A stretch of DNA of 64,000 nucleotides from Holothuria scabra (GCA_037179385.1 CM074179.1:6758001-6822000), one strand, 5' to 3'; counted from the first letter of the stretch, positions 12,001 to 23,430 are shown. The notes: generated by a model from the letters alone, not told the origin. A program made the numbers and translations.

Positions 12001-15000
12001 GATTTTTTGCTAGACACCCTGCCGTACCTGCAATCTATGTCACACTTACTGTAAAGTCATGATTAGACTATGCACATGCACATACTGTAGGCCAATACTT
12101 CAAAGTACTGTACAGTGTTACCAAATTTCAAGTAGATTACTCATGTTAGGTTACATTAGGTTAGCTGAAGTTTGATGGCCTAGTTTTTCAACCAATTCAA
12201 GCTGACCACAGCATTTTCCAGTTGCGGCTCACTACTTTGTTTTCCCTACTCCATTGCATGCTCATACTGCGCACCAAGTAAAATAGAAGCAGGTGCTGTT
12301 TTTGACCTGCCCAGAACTCAAAATCACAACCTTCTGCCTGCAAGTCACAAGCCACTTTAACGTGTACTGTAGTTTCATGTTACAAGGCCACAGTGTACCG
12401 CAGACCTTAACTGAGTCTGTGCAGGATATGCATTGTGAAAAAAGGAACAATAACTATTTTATCCAACTTAACATTTCTTTTTTCACATGCACTAGAGAGT
12501 GATGAACCCTATCATGCTATTTCTATATCATGTACAGGATGCTTGTTAAATGATACTTTTGTACAATGAGGCCACACCAAAAAAAAAACAATACGTAGAA
12601 CCCTGTCCACCACCATGTGATCGATTTGATCAATTAACTATAAACTGTGTGGTACATGATCATCATTGTTGACCATTTCTTACCGAATTAATTTGTGGTT
12701 TCCATCGATGTGCCACAGGGCATTAGGACCAGCAACATGATACTCTCTTCGTTTAAGCGTGCCATGTCTTCTCTGCTCCACACCTGTGATGCAGGGAAGC
12801 AAATGATGACAAATATTGTTACTACTAAATACTGAAGACATGTGAGACTGGAGGTACCAAATCAAGGCCTATTGAACTGAATGTGAGTTTCAGATTGGAG
12901 AGACACCAAGTCATTACAAGCTTTGCTGGTTATTGGAATTTTTTTTTTTTTTTTTTTTCCACGAGACAGATCTTATTGATGCAGATAAAAATATTAAAAT
13001 TCTGGGTGTCTGGGTAATTTGACCATGTGATGACCACAATTCCCAAAACTCCAACCCTTAAATCTGCATGGGATTGTGGATGCCAAGTTGGGGATGTGTG
13101 AACAGGCTGCCAATGCGGGGGGGGGGGACTTCTTTGAATGACATATCTAACAAATGCCTTAATACTATTTCACAGACCTGTATCAAATGCTCCCCAGTAT
13201 GCCAATTCAAAGGGGCTATATTTGGATACATTTGGTCTCCATTATCTTTGGTCTTGTGGGAAACCCCCGTGTTAAACAAGTACTTTTCTGTGACATATTA
13301 TAGAAGTTACTATAAAAAAAAAAAGAACTGAAGAAATTAATTTTAAAAAATTCTTGTGGAAGCTATGACCTTGGAGTCTGATCCCCTTACACTACTGGAT
13401 CATATGGCTACCTGCGTATTCTAATCCATCAATTGGCAAACTTACAGTATCATTAATCATATAATTTATTCTTATACCATACATGCATTGCATACATTTA
13501 CTGATTAATTTAAAATAGTTTTTCTTAGTCTCTCACTGTGAATCTCTGTCTTCAGTTTTTAACAGTTTTTGGCTTTCCTTGTTCATTGTTTCATTATTCC
13601 CTTCCCTATTTGCATTTCTCATTTATTTTCCATAAATTCTTTCATTGGGGATCAGTTTTTCATCACTTTCTGAAGTATATTTGTATTACTGTATTTGTCA
13701 CAATAGTCCCTATAGAACGTTTGATGATTCAGTAGTTTTACGTTTTTCTCATGTCCCCTAGATGCATGTGTTCTTACCCGAGACTTAATATTATGTTATG
13801 CTTCCCAGTGTTCCTTGTTCAGGAGTAAGAAATTTTATTTTCAATACATAAAAAAAAGGTGCCAACTGCACATCTAATCGCCAACAAAATGCTAATGCAT
13901 ACACACCTTCAGGATCCACTCTTCTCATTGAACTGCGTAGCCTTTCTCTTGCTATGTGCAGGCCTTTGCTTTTAAGAGCACCATGTAGCATGACTTCACC
14001 ATTTTGTGGGTGAGCCTGAAGATATGCTGTAACGCATTCATCAAGTTCTACATCTGTATGGTACAGTACATAAATGAAGAGAACACTGTTATTTGATATA
14101 TATATAGTAAGGCTGTAAGGGTTATTAATGGTCATGAAAAGTCCAATCTCATGATGCTGTATCTCATACTGTACACACACTCCATGTAAGGCAGGGCTCT
14201 GCAGCTTGTGAGAAACACCTTTTTGAAAAGAAGGAGACATATAGTAACTGTAGCTTTTTAGACAACTGAAGGCTTTTTGGAGATGGACACAACATAATTA
14301 AGTATTATTTCCTGTGACAATAGAGTGTGGCAATTTGAGAATAATTTACTACAATACAAAATAATGTATGAAAATGTTTGTGAAGAATTGGCTCAGTTCA
14401 GTGATCCTGCACTTTTGCTTGGAGGCGCAGTCGCAGTGATTACTGTGGTTTAGAATTTGAGTTCTCTTGCCACATTAAACATCAACGTGCACAGCATCTG
14501 TATGGATATTTGTGAAGAATTTTTCAGAATGGAGAAACATTCAATTTGTGTTATTTTGCAACATCAAATAATGAAGTTTACTTGTGTGAACATGTTTAAG
14601 AATGTCTAAGTCCACCGACCAGCTCCCACTGTTGAGTGGTGGCACAGTTGCAGTCGCAGTCAGTTGATCATTTCTGAATTTGTGTTATTTTGCAACATAA
14701 AATAATAATGTGTATTCGTCTGAATATTATACAAGACTGCAATTTATTTCAGTATTTACTGTGACATTTGAGCTGCTGTACAATACTCAACACTTTAACT
14801 GTCACTCAGAGAGCTGTGGCAAATTGAAAACATAATGTCTGTGAATAAATCTACCCTGACACCCTGTAGCAATAAACTGAGATTGAGTTTGGATGATGAT
14901 GAGTTTTACACAATTTTGGGAGGGCTTAAAAGAATACTTCAAAACAATGGACATATTCTAAGCATTCTGGTGAAATTTTATTAATTTGCCATGTTTGGTT

Positions 15001-18000
15001 ATGTACTGGCAATTGAATGTGGCAAATTTTCAACATAGAATGAGCTTGGAGCAAGTGCAGGCGTAATCTCATAGATTCAAACTGTTGGTCAATGTTTGGT
15101 TTTTATTTATAGTTTACCACAAATTTTATGCAACAAAGCCTTAATATATATTTATACCATAGGTACATCATGGCAATGGAATTTTCAAACCTCTGTATGC
15201 CCTATGGGCTAAATAGCATACAGTACATTTTTAGATATTGAACCAGAATGCAAAATGCATTGAGGTTTTCATGATACATAAATGTTCCATTTTAAAGAGT
15301 GCCATCATGCACCATTATCTTTTCATTCAAATTTTAAGCTAGCATGTTCAAAAAATAATTTTGTCCTTCCAGATGACCTTTTCACCTCCATAAAAGCCAT
15401 ACATTGCTAGACATACAAACAAAAGACAGACAAATGGACAAAAATTTATCTTTAAAGAACATATTTGAAAAGGTTTCAAGGCTTTGACCCATGGAGACCC
15501 CAGATGACCTTTCATATCTGCAAAAAATAATGGAGATCATCCTCTGACCAAAATGCATCCACATATGAAGTCTATCCAAGTTTCCCATCTGGAGATATTG
15601 CATTAGCAGGTTTTTCAAACTTTGACCAGCAGTGATCCCAGATGACCTTTGACCTCCATCAAAAACATTAGGTACCATATCCTGACCATAACGCATCCCA
15701 CATACCCAACTATGAAATCTAGCTAAGGTTCCTACCTTGAGATATTGTGTTAACGAGGTTTTCAGACTTTGACTCCCGGTGACCCCAGATGACCTTTGAC
15801 CTCTGCCAAATACAATAGGGACCATCTACTGACAATAATGCATCCACATACTACATATAAATCTATCCAAGCTTTCTACCTTGGGATATTGTGTTGTCGA
15901 GATTTTCAGACTATGACCCTAGTGAACCCAGATGACCTTTGACCTCTGAAAAAGACAATAGGGACCATCTCCTGACCATAACGCATTCACATACCAATAT
16001 GGAATCTATCCAACTTTCCTATCTTGAGATATAGTGTTAACAAGATTTTCAGACTTTGACCCCCGGTGACCCCAAATGACCTTTGACCTTTACCAAAACA
16101 ATAGGTTTCTTGCTCTCAATATGGTGCATCTATGTACTAAGTTTGAAAACTGTCAGATATTCCTATCTTGAGATATCATGTTAAAAAGCAAAGTGTCACA
16201 AAAACACACACATACTGCACACACACACACATACATACGTACATACACACGCACGCCATCATGAATGCATTGGTTTCTCTTATCATCGAAACCAAAGATC
16301 AGCTTAAAAATGTCTGATTTTGAGTTTGAGTAGTGGAATACTGCGGAGAACAAGGGCCTTGTGCCACGTTTCTTTTTTAAATATGCTACCTACAGTCTGT
16401 AGTGATCATCAAAAGTGCAAACAGCTTATTGTTAGTGTTGAGAATGACTTGAGATAGACAAAGCTTTATGATACAAACTCAATAGTTGCCCCATACCTGT
16501 CAAAATTTTCCCCCTTTAGTCACATTTTTTTAATTGGATCATCAGCATGCATGAGTTATGATGAGCAAAATCTGGTCCAATAATTTTGTGAAGGCTGCCA
16601 CAAATTGTGAATATAATAGCAAAGCATTTTCTCATAAGTACAGTAATGCTTTTTCCCCTTCTAAAAGGGAAAGTTTCAGACCCAAACCGGACACCCATTT
16701 AATGATTAATAATAAATGATGTGAAAGAAGTGAACTTACAGTATTTCAAAAATTTTTCAAAGGGTACTTACAATAAGTCTCAGGTGAAAGTTACAAAAAA
16801 AAAATTATGTAGCTCTTAAGGTTTATGGACCATATCTGCAATGTCTCCTATTACAAATGAAACTTCAGTCCTTCAGCTTTAAAGTTATGTCATAAAATGT
16901 TGCAGTTTAAACAATGACTTTAAGAGGGCGAGAGCAGTCGCCGCAACTTGAAGGAGTATACTGTAGTAGACTGTTCTGTGCTATGATTGGCTCTCTGGGT
17001 AATGTGAAAATATTTTCTCTCTTCAAATAACAAATTTACTACTTTGCACTGGTTGGTATATCTTTAATATGAAATATTGGAGTCCTTAATTACTATGAAA
17101 GATACTTTGCATGCCTCCAATTCCACATTTTCAGAGGCACAGCCATTTTCACCTCAGGGATCTGGGCTTTTTTCGGGGGGGGGGCACCACAGCCAAAAGG
17201 AAGGGCATCAAGGCCAAAAGTTTTTTCATCGATTGGGCACTGATGCCAACCACAATCAGCTCTTATTTTACACTGCCACATACTATTTAGTTTACTCATG
17301 TGTCCAACTTCAATCTTCATTCTGGTTAAGGGTGGTAACGGTGTCTGCCCCTCCAAAGGCCGTTTAACACACTGATGCATGCATGCCATGTCCTTAGTAG
17401 AGCTTTTCTTTATGTTAGTAGTTTTTCTTCTAAATGAATGCCAATTATATTAAGCATAAGCATGCAGTACATGCAAAATGTTTGCCTACCTATAAATGGT
17501 GCCAGAAATTAAAAATGTGACTAGGAGATTGCAGATTTGCGTCACATGAACTTTGGAGCCTAAAGCCTCCTGAGGATCGAATAAAGACAGCAACTCTTAA
17601 CATTCTATTTAGTCAAATTTCTGAAGAACAAATTTCTGCACCAGCATTAACAGATGAAGGAGGAAGACTAGCTGCATCATCCACTGGTTTGCCAAATGAA
17701 GAAAAACTCTACCCTGAAATGAGTCCAGTGGCAAACTGACAAGGAGTGAAATAAATAAACGATTTATCAAACAAGCAATTCATTCTGACTCTTTTTTGGT
17801 TACTGTACACAACCCTCTTGTTCTAAAGCTTGCCCTCTTATTCTGGAGCTTGCAGCTGCACGTGTTATTATTTTGGTGTTTGCACCTTAAATTATTCCCC
17901 AACACTTAATTTTTAGTAACTAAAATTTTGGTGAAAAAAAGTACAAAATATTAAATAAGGCTATTAACTGGTAAATTACTGTACAGTCTTAGAGTGCAGT

Positions 18001-21000
18001 TTAAACACAGCCCAAATTAATTCAACCAGACATTTAAACACATTCCATTTTATTGGAAGTTTATCTTATTTTCTACCAACATTTCACTTCATGGGCCCAA
18101 TGGGGGATGGGCACGTATACATGTTGTGAGCTAGTCGCTATCATCTTCTTCCTTTTTTGCCCCTCACCGTTGTTCCCATTTCATTTCTTCCTTCTGAAAA
18201 CTCTTGGATCAATGAAAAAGAGCCATATATTAGTGTTACATGATGCAACCACATCTTCAAATCAGTCCAAGTAGGTTATTAAAGCTGCATGATCCAGACT
18301 GACACTATCCATAATCCTAATTTCCTTTGTCAGATCTCTGGTAAAGAATTTATTTGCCATACCTATAAAAATTACATGGGTGAGAAACTCATCTTCAGGC
18401 CAGTCCTAGTTGTCCAGCCTAGCCACTATTACCACTCTCTATCATTAACTGATTCATCACCGGGAGGGGTATAACATATTTGCTTCCATCCCCCCCCCCC
18501 TGCCTTTCATCTTCCCCCTCCCTGCCCCCTCCCTAGAAGCACCTCACATCCCTTGTCATACAAGTTAACAGTATCTTTTCTTTGTCATTACTGTTCCATA
18601 AAAAAGAAACTTTTGGGGTAGGCATTTATGTTAAAAAAGTGTTGACAAGAAAAAAAGAAACTCCTGAAAAGAATCTGCTCCCAAAAAGCCAACCCTCTAT
18701 CATTGTGCAAGATCAAACAAATTATGAAACTCTAGGTGGGTAATGTCTGAATTTGTACGCCCCTCGTAGGCTTCCAATTTGCTATACTGCATTTCAAAAT
18801 TCTAACTAAGTATAGCTCAAAAACTTTCAGGATTATCTCAGTTGTACTGTAACTTGAAGTAATGGCACTATGTACACAAAATGTGGTGTTACAGTAAACG
18901 TGTTGGGCTTTACCTTCTGACATCGTTCATAAATTCAAGGGTATCAAAACTTGTCAACTTTACTCTCATTTCATGAAAGTAGCAAGAAGGATTGTGTAAA
19001 ACAAGTACACTAAGACCTCTGTAACATTTTGGTACATTATACTTGAGTAAATTTACGATGTGGTATGTCTTCTTCAGTCTCTCGCTTTTCTCTTGTACAT
19101 TCTCCTCACAAATGATCATATGACAATAATCGAGCCCTGGCAGCCTCTTGTGTCTGTGTAGTGTGTTCTTATGGGGCAGCGTAGTGGTCAAACTTTTTTC
19201 GTCTTCTTAATTGCTACTACCAATCTGATGACTGCAAAAGAGGAGGTCGCAGCCACAGAGACACTTTGCAGGTGCCTTACGCGGTGGCCTTTCCAGCTCA
19301 ATTTGGTTTGCCAAGTACTGAAGAACACATTTCACATTCACATAAAACTTGTGGTTCTCAAATCCAAATACCAAGCTAAAAACACTGGCAGTTTAAACGT
19401 AACTTAGGAGTATATTTTCTGGAAAAGTTATGGATTGAATGTATTATTTGTGCTAGCATGAAATTGATGCCCGGCTGTGATATCTATAGGCACTGGAGCC
19501 ATATTTGGCTGCAGACTCTTTAGAAAATTGCAGGTAACCGAGACTAAGTCAAGGGGCTACTAGCCTACTGCGGCCATGGCCGCCGTGGCCTGGGGCCTGA
19601 CTTTGGATAGAAGTGACAACAAAACTGAAAATAAGCTGTTGCATCAAAGTTATTTTTGGTGACTGCTCTTGCCCTTTAAATTAAGGGATATGTCTAGAAT
19701 AACTTGGACCTGCCTACTGTGATTCTAGGTAAAGGACTTTGTATGGACAACGCATGATTGCTTCCCATTCATAGTCCTTACTCCTAGGATTCGGCAGTTG
19801 CTGGTCTTCGACCATAGTATTTCTTAATGAAATTAAATCTTTTTTCTTATATAGTAGCAAAGGTAGGACGTAAATATGTTTTATTTGCTATCATGAATTT
19901 CCCTTTCCAAATCCTGTTTAACTAAATTGCAACTATTTCGTTGACCTGGGGAAAAAGGTCCGAAAATTTGAATTAAAATTATTAGCTTTGCAACTTTGCA
20001 AAACTTCCTGTAGTGTTCAAAATATTTCTTCACATTAGAACACTCATGCAATATTATCTTGACGTCACTAAGAATGTTGGGTCTTTTTCCATAGCGTAAA
20101 TCCCTGATAAGTTCACTGGGATGTTTCGGTAGTGAGTTACAGAGACTCACCCTAGCATAGGCTCATGTTCGACCGAATATCTTGCTTGCAATCAAGACTC
20201 ATAATCCATTAAATAATGACATGCATGATTTTCTTTTTGCATATATGCATATGCCTAGGCTATGCACTGTGCTTTGCTTAAAGGTAAAGAGCACTCTCCC
20301 AAACTTAATTATTTTGAAGAAAAGGCTAAATAACACAATTTTCATCTTATTTCTCTTCAAAGTATCTTGCATCACATTTTATGACTTCACTATTGCATAT
20401 TCAAGGTATATCAAGCAGTTACTCTGGTATTATTTCACATTTGAAGAGAAAAAACATTGTCACATGACCACCAACGGCCAATCATGAAACTGGACAGTCT
20501 ACTACCCTTCTTCAATTTGGGATGACTTCTCCTGCCCTTTGTACAGTGGTGGGCCGGTCAATGCCACTCATAATTTTGGCAAAGCTGATATACAGATAAC
20601 AGAATCAGATAAAACCAAACACTTTCCTGATTCCGTTTTTAAAATGTGTATAGGCCTAGTAACTGATGAATGCATTGCTATGGACAGTTCCTATGCCCCA
20701 TAGCTACTCCCATCCATGAATTGAGAGAAAGCTTACGCTGGGCCAAACCTCTCACCCCAAACAAAGACAGTGTGTGCCATAGGGAGTTGGTTAGGGGAGT
20801 ATGTTTTCAATTGTGAAATAGCCTGTACACGCTATGGGAGGATGTAGGCCCCTAGCCTCATTAGAAACATCTCGAAGACTGATCAGGTTATTGTATGCAC
20901 ACAGCGTAGGCATAGCCTACCTGGAATGGATTCATTATCATGAAAAAACAAATTGCTAGGCCTTGCCTAGCCTAGATGAACAGTTCAGAACAGTAAGGCC

Positions 21001-22213
21001 CTAGTGCAGGCTTCGAAAAAATTTTTCTTTCCTACTTGTCCGATGGGCTACCTGTTTTCTCGATCTACTTGCCCACATTAATATCTACTTGTCCAATTTA
21101 AATCTGTTGAGTATATTTAATTTTTAAAGTCTATAATCACAAATGCAATTTTGCACAACTCAAAAATTTAAGGCTGTGGCACTGTCTTATATACATGGAC
21201 AAAGCATGTAACCTGTACGTCCTTTCCGTAGATGGTTTCCACCGACTGGGAAAAAAGGCGCACCAAGATGGCCGCCGTGAAGTTATGATTTGAATAATTT
21301 GATGGTGACTAGTCTGTTAGCTATATTTTTAACAAAAGTTTGACTAGAATGGGAAAGTATATCATATTCCTGCAATATGTGAAATGATTTTGATCTCATC
21401 TTGCCATATTTCAAAAAGATTCCAACTTTTCAGCAAAATCTAAGAACTGTCTTTAGAACACAAAATCAAAGCAGAGAGCCATCTTGGTGCGCTTTTTCTC
21501 ACACGTATGTTAGCCACAATGTTCCATGCAGAATGCTATGTCCATGTGGGCTGGGGGTACTTTCCCGGCGGGCTGCAACATTGCGTATGGTAGTTGCCCG
21601 AGTGATTTTCTACTTGTCCGGGGGTGTCAGGCGGGGGATTGGTCGAAACCCTGCCCTAGCGTTATGCCTAGGCCTAGGCTTGTTAAAATTGTAGGCCTAG
21701 CCTAGGCTAAGCAAAGTATAGCTGGAGATTTGTGGCAGCGATCGAATTTCTGCGTCCTGCCAACGTTTGGGTCTTCAGTACACAGTATGTTAGGCAATGC
21801 CTAACTTACTTCAACCTAAGTTAGGCTAGGCTTAGCCCACGTTAGGCTGGGCCTATCATTCGTTTGAGCTCACCATTTATTTGAGTGACCATATCCTTTT
21901 TCGTTATACCGAGTTCCGCCCTCCAACGTTTTACTGTCGAATTGCCTGCTTTCAGCAATTCTGCGATTTCCATGTTTGAAAGCCCCATCTCTACATACTC
22001 TATCAATCTAGGCCTACCTTCTTCTGTTTCTAAAGTAGGCCTTGGAGGTGGCGCACCACCATTAATTGTTGCCATTGACTTACACACTAAACATGCTTGG
22101 TTATTCTGCCTATAATTCCTTGTCAAAGTTTTCAATGCCAGCGAGTGTACCATCAAAGCGAAGCTGACGAGTTGTTTATTAATGGCACATAAGAATTCCC
22201 ATAGCATGACCAT
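5687..22213 (-). CDS. DDE integrase-core protein, six exons (498 aa predicted)
   Basis: Exons, in coding order, are 22213-21874, 14053-13907, 12783-12684, 11976-11691, 8625-8383 and 6067-5687. All five introns are GT-AG and the joined length (1,497 nt) is an exact multiple of three. Residues 75-100 form a helix-turn-helix ([16 protein letters not shown]). Residues 115-160 form a second helical DNA-binding-like segment ending MRRVDPEG. The integrase core runs from [12 protein letters not shown] (D189) through GGIDGFSR and VRADKGGEN (D246) to [11 protein letters not shown] (E283), a DD36E arrangement. Residues 292-372 and 373-445 match the C-terminal region of the uncharacterised integrase-core family common in sea urchins, fish and cnidarians. 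That family was recognised from memory, not from a search. The acidic triad looks intact, so recombinase-type phosphotransfer chemistry is possible, but function is unknown. No long terminal repeats, protease or reverse transcriptase accompany it, so it looks like a resident, possibly domesticated gene. Its C-terminus is altered by a transposon. Confidence 0.85.
6068..6585. other. Integrase intron 5, distal part
   Basis: Non-coding intronic sequence between exon 6 and the TTAA-flanked MITE. No other feature is seen. Confidence 0.5.
6586..6835 (-). mobile_element. piggyBac-like MITE, copy 1
   Basis: A 250-bp element in the reverse orientation relative to the 57.5-kb copies. Terminal inverted repeats start CCC(C/T)TTACCGTTGT, and the element is flanked by TTAA on one side and TTCA on the other. 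Next to one end is an internal palindrome GGGTCC-TTTT-GGACCC. The TTAA target and CCC-starting ends are characteristic of the piggyBac superfamily. There is no coding capacity. It lies in intron 5 of the integrase gene. Confidence 0.75.
7455..8272 (-). mobile_element. HLE-II element, reverse orientation, decayed and probably nested
   Basis: Starts CCAGAATGCA (the reverse of the ...CTGG end) with an AATGCATT palindrome. It contains one array unit (TTTGACCCCCTGTGACCCC), a CA/TG microsatellite at 7815-7950, and ends in a 5'-end-like block at 8230-8272 (TGTTTCTCTTTTATCGAAAG). The stretch 7960-8205 does not belong to the array and may be a nested insertion. The element lies within intron 5 of the integrase gene. 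Confidence 0.5.
7960..8205. mobile_element. Diverged module sharing the MITE core
   Basis: Contains CCGAATTTTCAGGTAGCTAC and GAGCTCTGCGTAAGG, closely resembling the core of the MITEs at 57.5 kb (CCGAATTTTCGGGTAGCTAC, GAGCTCCGCGTGAA). It lacks their CCCTTTACCGTTGT ends. It may be an old relative or a second family sharing the core. Confidence 0.4.
8383..8625 (-). CDS. Integrase gene exon 5
   Basis: Encodes residues 292-372, exactly 81 codons. It starts [12 protein letters not shown] and contains [14 protein letters not shown] and [16 protein letters not shown], all typical of the region after the catalytic core. The acceptor is AACAG/TCATG and the donor is GAG/GTAATT, phase 0 on both sides. 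An upstream ATG inside the exon (8589) is internal, not a gene start. Confidence 0.82.
8730..9010 (-). repeat. Degenerate HLE-II array remnant
   Basis: Reverse-oriented words typical of HLE-II units: CTTGAGATATCCC, TTTGACCAATCATGACACCAG and CATCCACAT. Interrupted by a poly-A run near 8860. Lies in intron 4 of the integrase gene. Confidence 0.45.
9011..9790. other. Integrase intron 4, middle part
   Basis: Non-coding. No recognisable repeat or exon is seen. Confidence 0.4.
9798..10120 (-). repeat. Degenerate HLE array remnant
   Basis: TGACCTCAAATGACCTC and GACCCCTAGATGACCTTTG occur at unit-like spacing, followed by GACAGATGGACAGATAG-like simple sequence. Consistent with an old reverse-oriented array in intron 4. 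Confidence 0.45.
10121..11690. other. Integrase intron 4, proximal part
   Basis: AT-rich non-coding sequence immediately downstream of exon 4. No gene or structured repeat is supported. Confidence 0.4.
11691..11976 (-). CDS. Integrase gene exon 4 (catalytic core)
   Basis: Encodes residues 196-291. It begins [14 protein letters not shown], continues through VRADKGGEN (D246) and ends [14 protein letters not shown] (E283). The acceptor is AACAG/GTGGAG, completing a CGG codon from exon 3. The donor is TATAAG/GTACTT, phase 0. This is the most strongly recognisable exon of the gene. Confidence 0.87.
11977..12683. other. Integrase intron 3
   Basis: A 707-bp intron bounded by GTAAGA at exon 3 and CAG at exon 4. 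Nothing further is recognised inside it. Confidence 0.7.
12684..12783 (-). CDS. Integrase gene exon 3 (first catalytic Asp)
   Basis: Encodes residues 163-196, including [18 protein letters not shown] with the first catalytic aspartate at D189. The acceptor is CACAG/GTGTGG and the donor is ATTCG/GTAAGA (phase 2). At only 100 bp it would be missed by ORF-length filters without the splice logic. Confidence 0.82.
12784..13906. other. Integrase intron 2
   Basis: A 1,123-bp intron (GTGTGT ... CACAG). It holds a long T run near 12940 and a G run near 13120; no other feature. Confidence 0.7.
13907..14053 (-). CDS. Integrase gene exon 2
   Basis: Encodes residues 114-163 (first and last codons split), from DVELDECV to [10 protein letters not shown]. 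The acceptor is CAG/AT and completes a GAT codon with the G of exon 1. The donor is GAAG/GTGTGT (phase 1). The short motif MRRVDPEG is a hallmark just before the catalytic core in this family. Confidence 0.8.
14054..15242. other. Integrase intron 1, distal part
   Basis: Non-coding and AT-rich. Two similar stretches around 14400-14540 and 14580-14700 (CAGTCGCAGT, TTTGTGTTATTTTGCAACAT words) look like a decayed local duplication. Confidence 0.4.
15243..16297 (-). mobile_element. HLE-II element, reverse orientation
   Basis: Begins CCAGAATGCAAAATGCATT, the reverse of the hairpin-CTGG end. It carries about six units with TGACCTTTGACCTC and GATATTGTGTTAACG words, then a CA microsatellite (16205-16250). 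It ends at the 5' hairpin TTGGTTTC ... GAAACCAA (about 16270-16297). Same architecture as the 35.5-kb copy. Lies in intron 1 of the integrase gene. Confidence 0.65.
16298..21006. other. Integrase intron 1, middle part
   Basis: No supported gene. Minus-strand frames at 17093-17389, 18910-19191 and 19881-20150 have no recognised domain; the second ends at a plausible AGAAG/GTAAAG donor, but I cannot assign it. Short GGCCTAGG-type runs become frequent towards 21 kb. Confidence 0.4.
21007..21653. mobile_element. hAT-like non-autonomous transposon
   Basis: Ends start CAGG-CTTCGA and finish TCGAAACCCTG, imperfect terminal inverted repeats with one gap. They are flanked by 8-bp direct repeats CCCTAGTG (20999-21006) and CCCTAGCG (21654-21661). 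Eight-base duplications and CAGG starts suit the hAT superfamily. Internal CTACTTGTCC motifs recur. There is no transposase coding capacity. Confidence 0.6.
21874..22213 (-). CDS. Integrase gene exon 1 (N-terminus, helix-turn-helix)
   Basis: Encodes residues 1-113 plus one base. The start is the first ATG at 22213; a second in-frame ATG lies two codons later. The first 50 residues are hydrophobic or amphipathic with a CxxC pair (CLVC). They are followed by a GRPR motif and a predicted helix-turn-helix. The donor is ATG/GTGAGC on the minus strand, leaving phase 1. The exon lies immediately downstream of a promoter-side region containing a CpG-bearing stretch at 22.5 kb. Start choice is moderately sure because no transcript data are available. 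Confidence 0.75.
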
Positions 22214-22877
22214 TGACTTTTTGAGCTACAGCCGTATGAATAAAAAAGTAGTGATTCGCCCCCCTTGTCACTACCCAGCATATGAGATAGGTCCGCTGAC
22301 ATTCCAAAGCCTCTCAGTCAGCTCAGGTGTAACCAATTTCAACCATTTTCTCACAAAATAATCTCCAACTCAACCACTACCAAAAACATGCAACAAATCA
22401 TTCACAGCTTTCTTTAAACACATTGAAAAATAAACCCAAACAAAATTTTTAGGGACTACGGCCAGAGGGTTCACCTTTTGCCCAAAGTGCAATTTTAGGT
22501 AATGGTGGTGTGCCCCCTGGAGTAGGATCGTATCCCGCCATCTTGCTTAAAATTAAGCGCGGGAGGCCGGCTACTGACGTTAGATGAAACGTCACTGTAG
22601 CACGTATAGTCTAGCCTAATGTAGCTAGCCTAGCCCTACCCTAATGCCTTGGCTTTCAAAATTGTAGCCTACCTAATGTAAGTGTTCTTCATCCGTAATG
22701 GTACGACTTGGGGGAGAGCATGTACACAGCTAGGCCTGCGCGCCTTTTTTAGAGTCCATACCCTACCCAGTAAGAGCAGGAAACTTACCCCGGTGATGAT
22801 TCTCTTTTACACTGGATATCGAGACTTGCAGTACAGCAACTACAAAATAATAGGCGATATCATTAACAAATGCACGT
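22214..22877. promoter_or_regulatory. Probable 5' flank of the integrase gene
   Basis: Lies directly upstream of the predicted start codon. It is less AT-rich than its surroundings around 22500-22600, with several CpG sites (GCGCGGGAGGCCGG). No TATA box is convincingly placed. Promoter assignment rests only on position and base composition. Confidence 0.3.
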
Positions 22878-23430
22878 AGCCAATCAGTACATGTACGTAT
22901 GGAATCAGTACATGAACGTAAGTAATCAGTACATGAACGTATGCAGTCAGTACATGATCGTATCAAATCAGTACATGAACGTATGCAATCATTGTACATC
23001 ATCGTAAGCAGTTAGTACATGAACGTGTAATTTTGGTACATGAACGTGTACTTTTACTACATCAAATTCGGTGAGCCTTTTGGCGGACTTCTGGTACGCC
23101 GAAAGGCTCACTCTGTATGGCGTGCGGAAGAGACAATAATAACATCATGATCTTACGTTTTTACATGTACAACGTGTGTTTTTAGATGTACAACGTGTGA
23201 TTTTACATGTACATCGTAACATTTTAGTACATGATGGTGTAAATTTACATCATGATCGTATGAAGTTAGTACATCATCGTATATTTTTGGTACATGAACG
23301 TGTAATTTTAGTACATGAACGTGTATTTTTAGTACATGAACGTGTAGTTTTAGTACATGGACGTGTACTTTTAGTACATGGACGTGTATTTTTAGTACAT
23401 CATATTTGGCGAGCCTTTTGGCGTGCCATA
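22878..23430 (+). repeat. 21-bp TACATGAACGT minisatellite in two blocks with shared hairpin terminus
   Basis: Block A (22878-23067) and block B (23159-23402) consist of about 21-bp units with the core TACATGAACGT or TACATGATCGT. Block A ends in GTGAGCCTTTTGGCG (23071-23085), which pairs with CGCCGAAAGGCTCAC (23098-23112) at 14 of 15 positions. Block B ends with the related GCGAGCCTTTTGGCG. The 21-bp period leaves open frames encoding 7-residue repeats on both strands (RSCTD-type and VHERV-type), which are translation artefacts. It lies about 0.7-1.2 kb upstream of the integrase gene. Confidence 0.8.

Noticed and set aside
5687..22213. Endogenous retrovirus as the source of the integrase domain
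   Set aside because: No long terminal repeats, gag, protease or reverse transcriptase flank the exons, and the frame is broken by spliceosomal introns; motifs fit the stand-alone metazoan integrase-core family.
22878..23410. Regularly spaced repeats that could suggest a CRISPR array
   Set aside because: The units are head-to-tail with degenerate cores and no unique spacers of constant length, no cas genes are present, and the context is eukaryotic.
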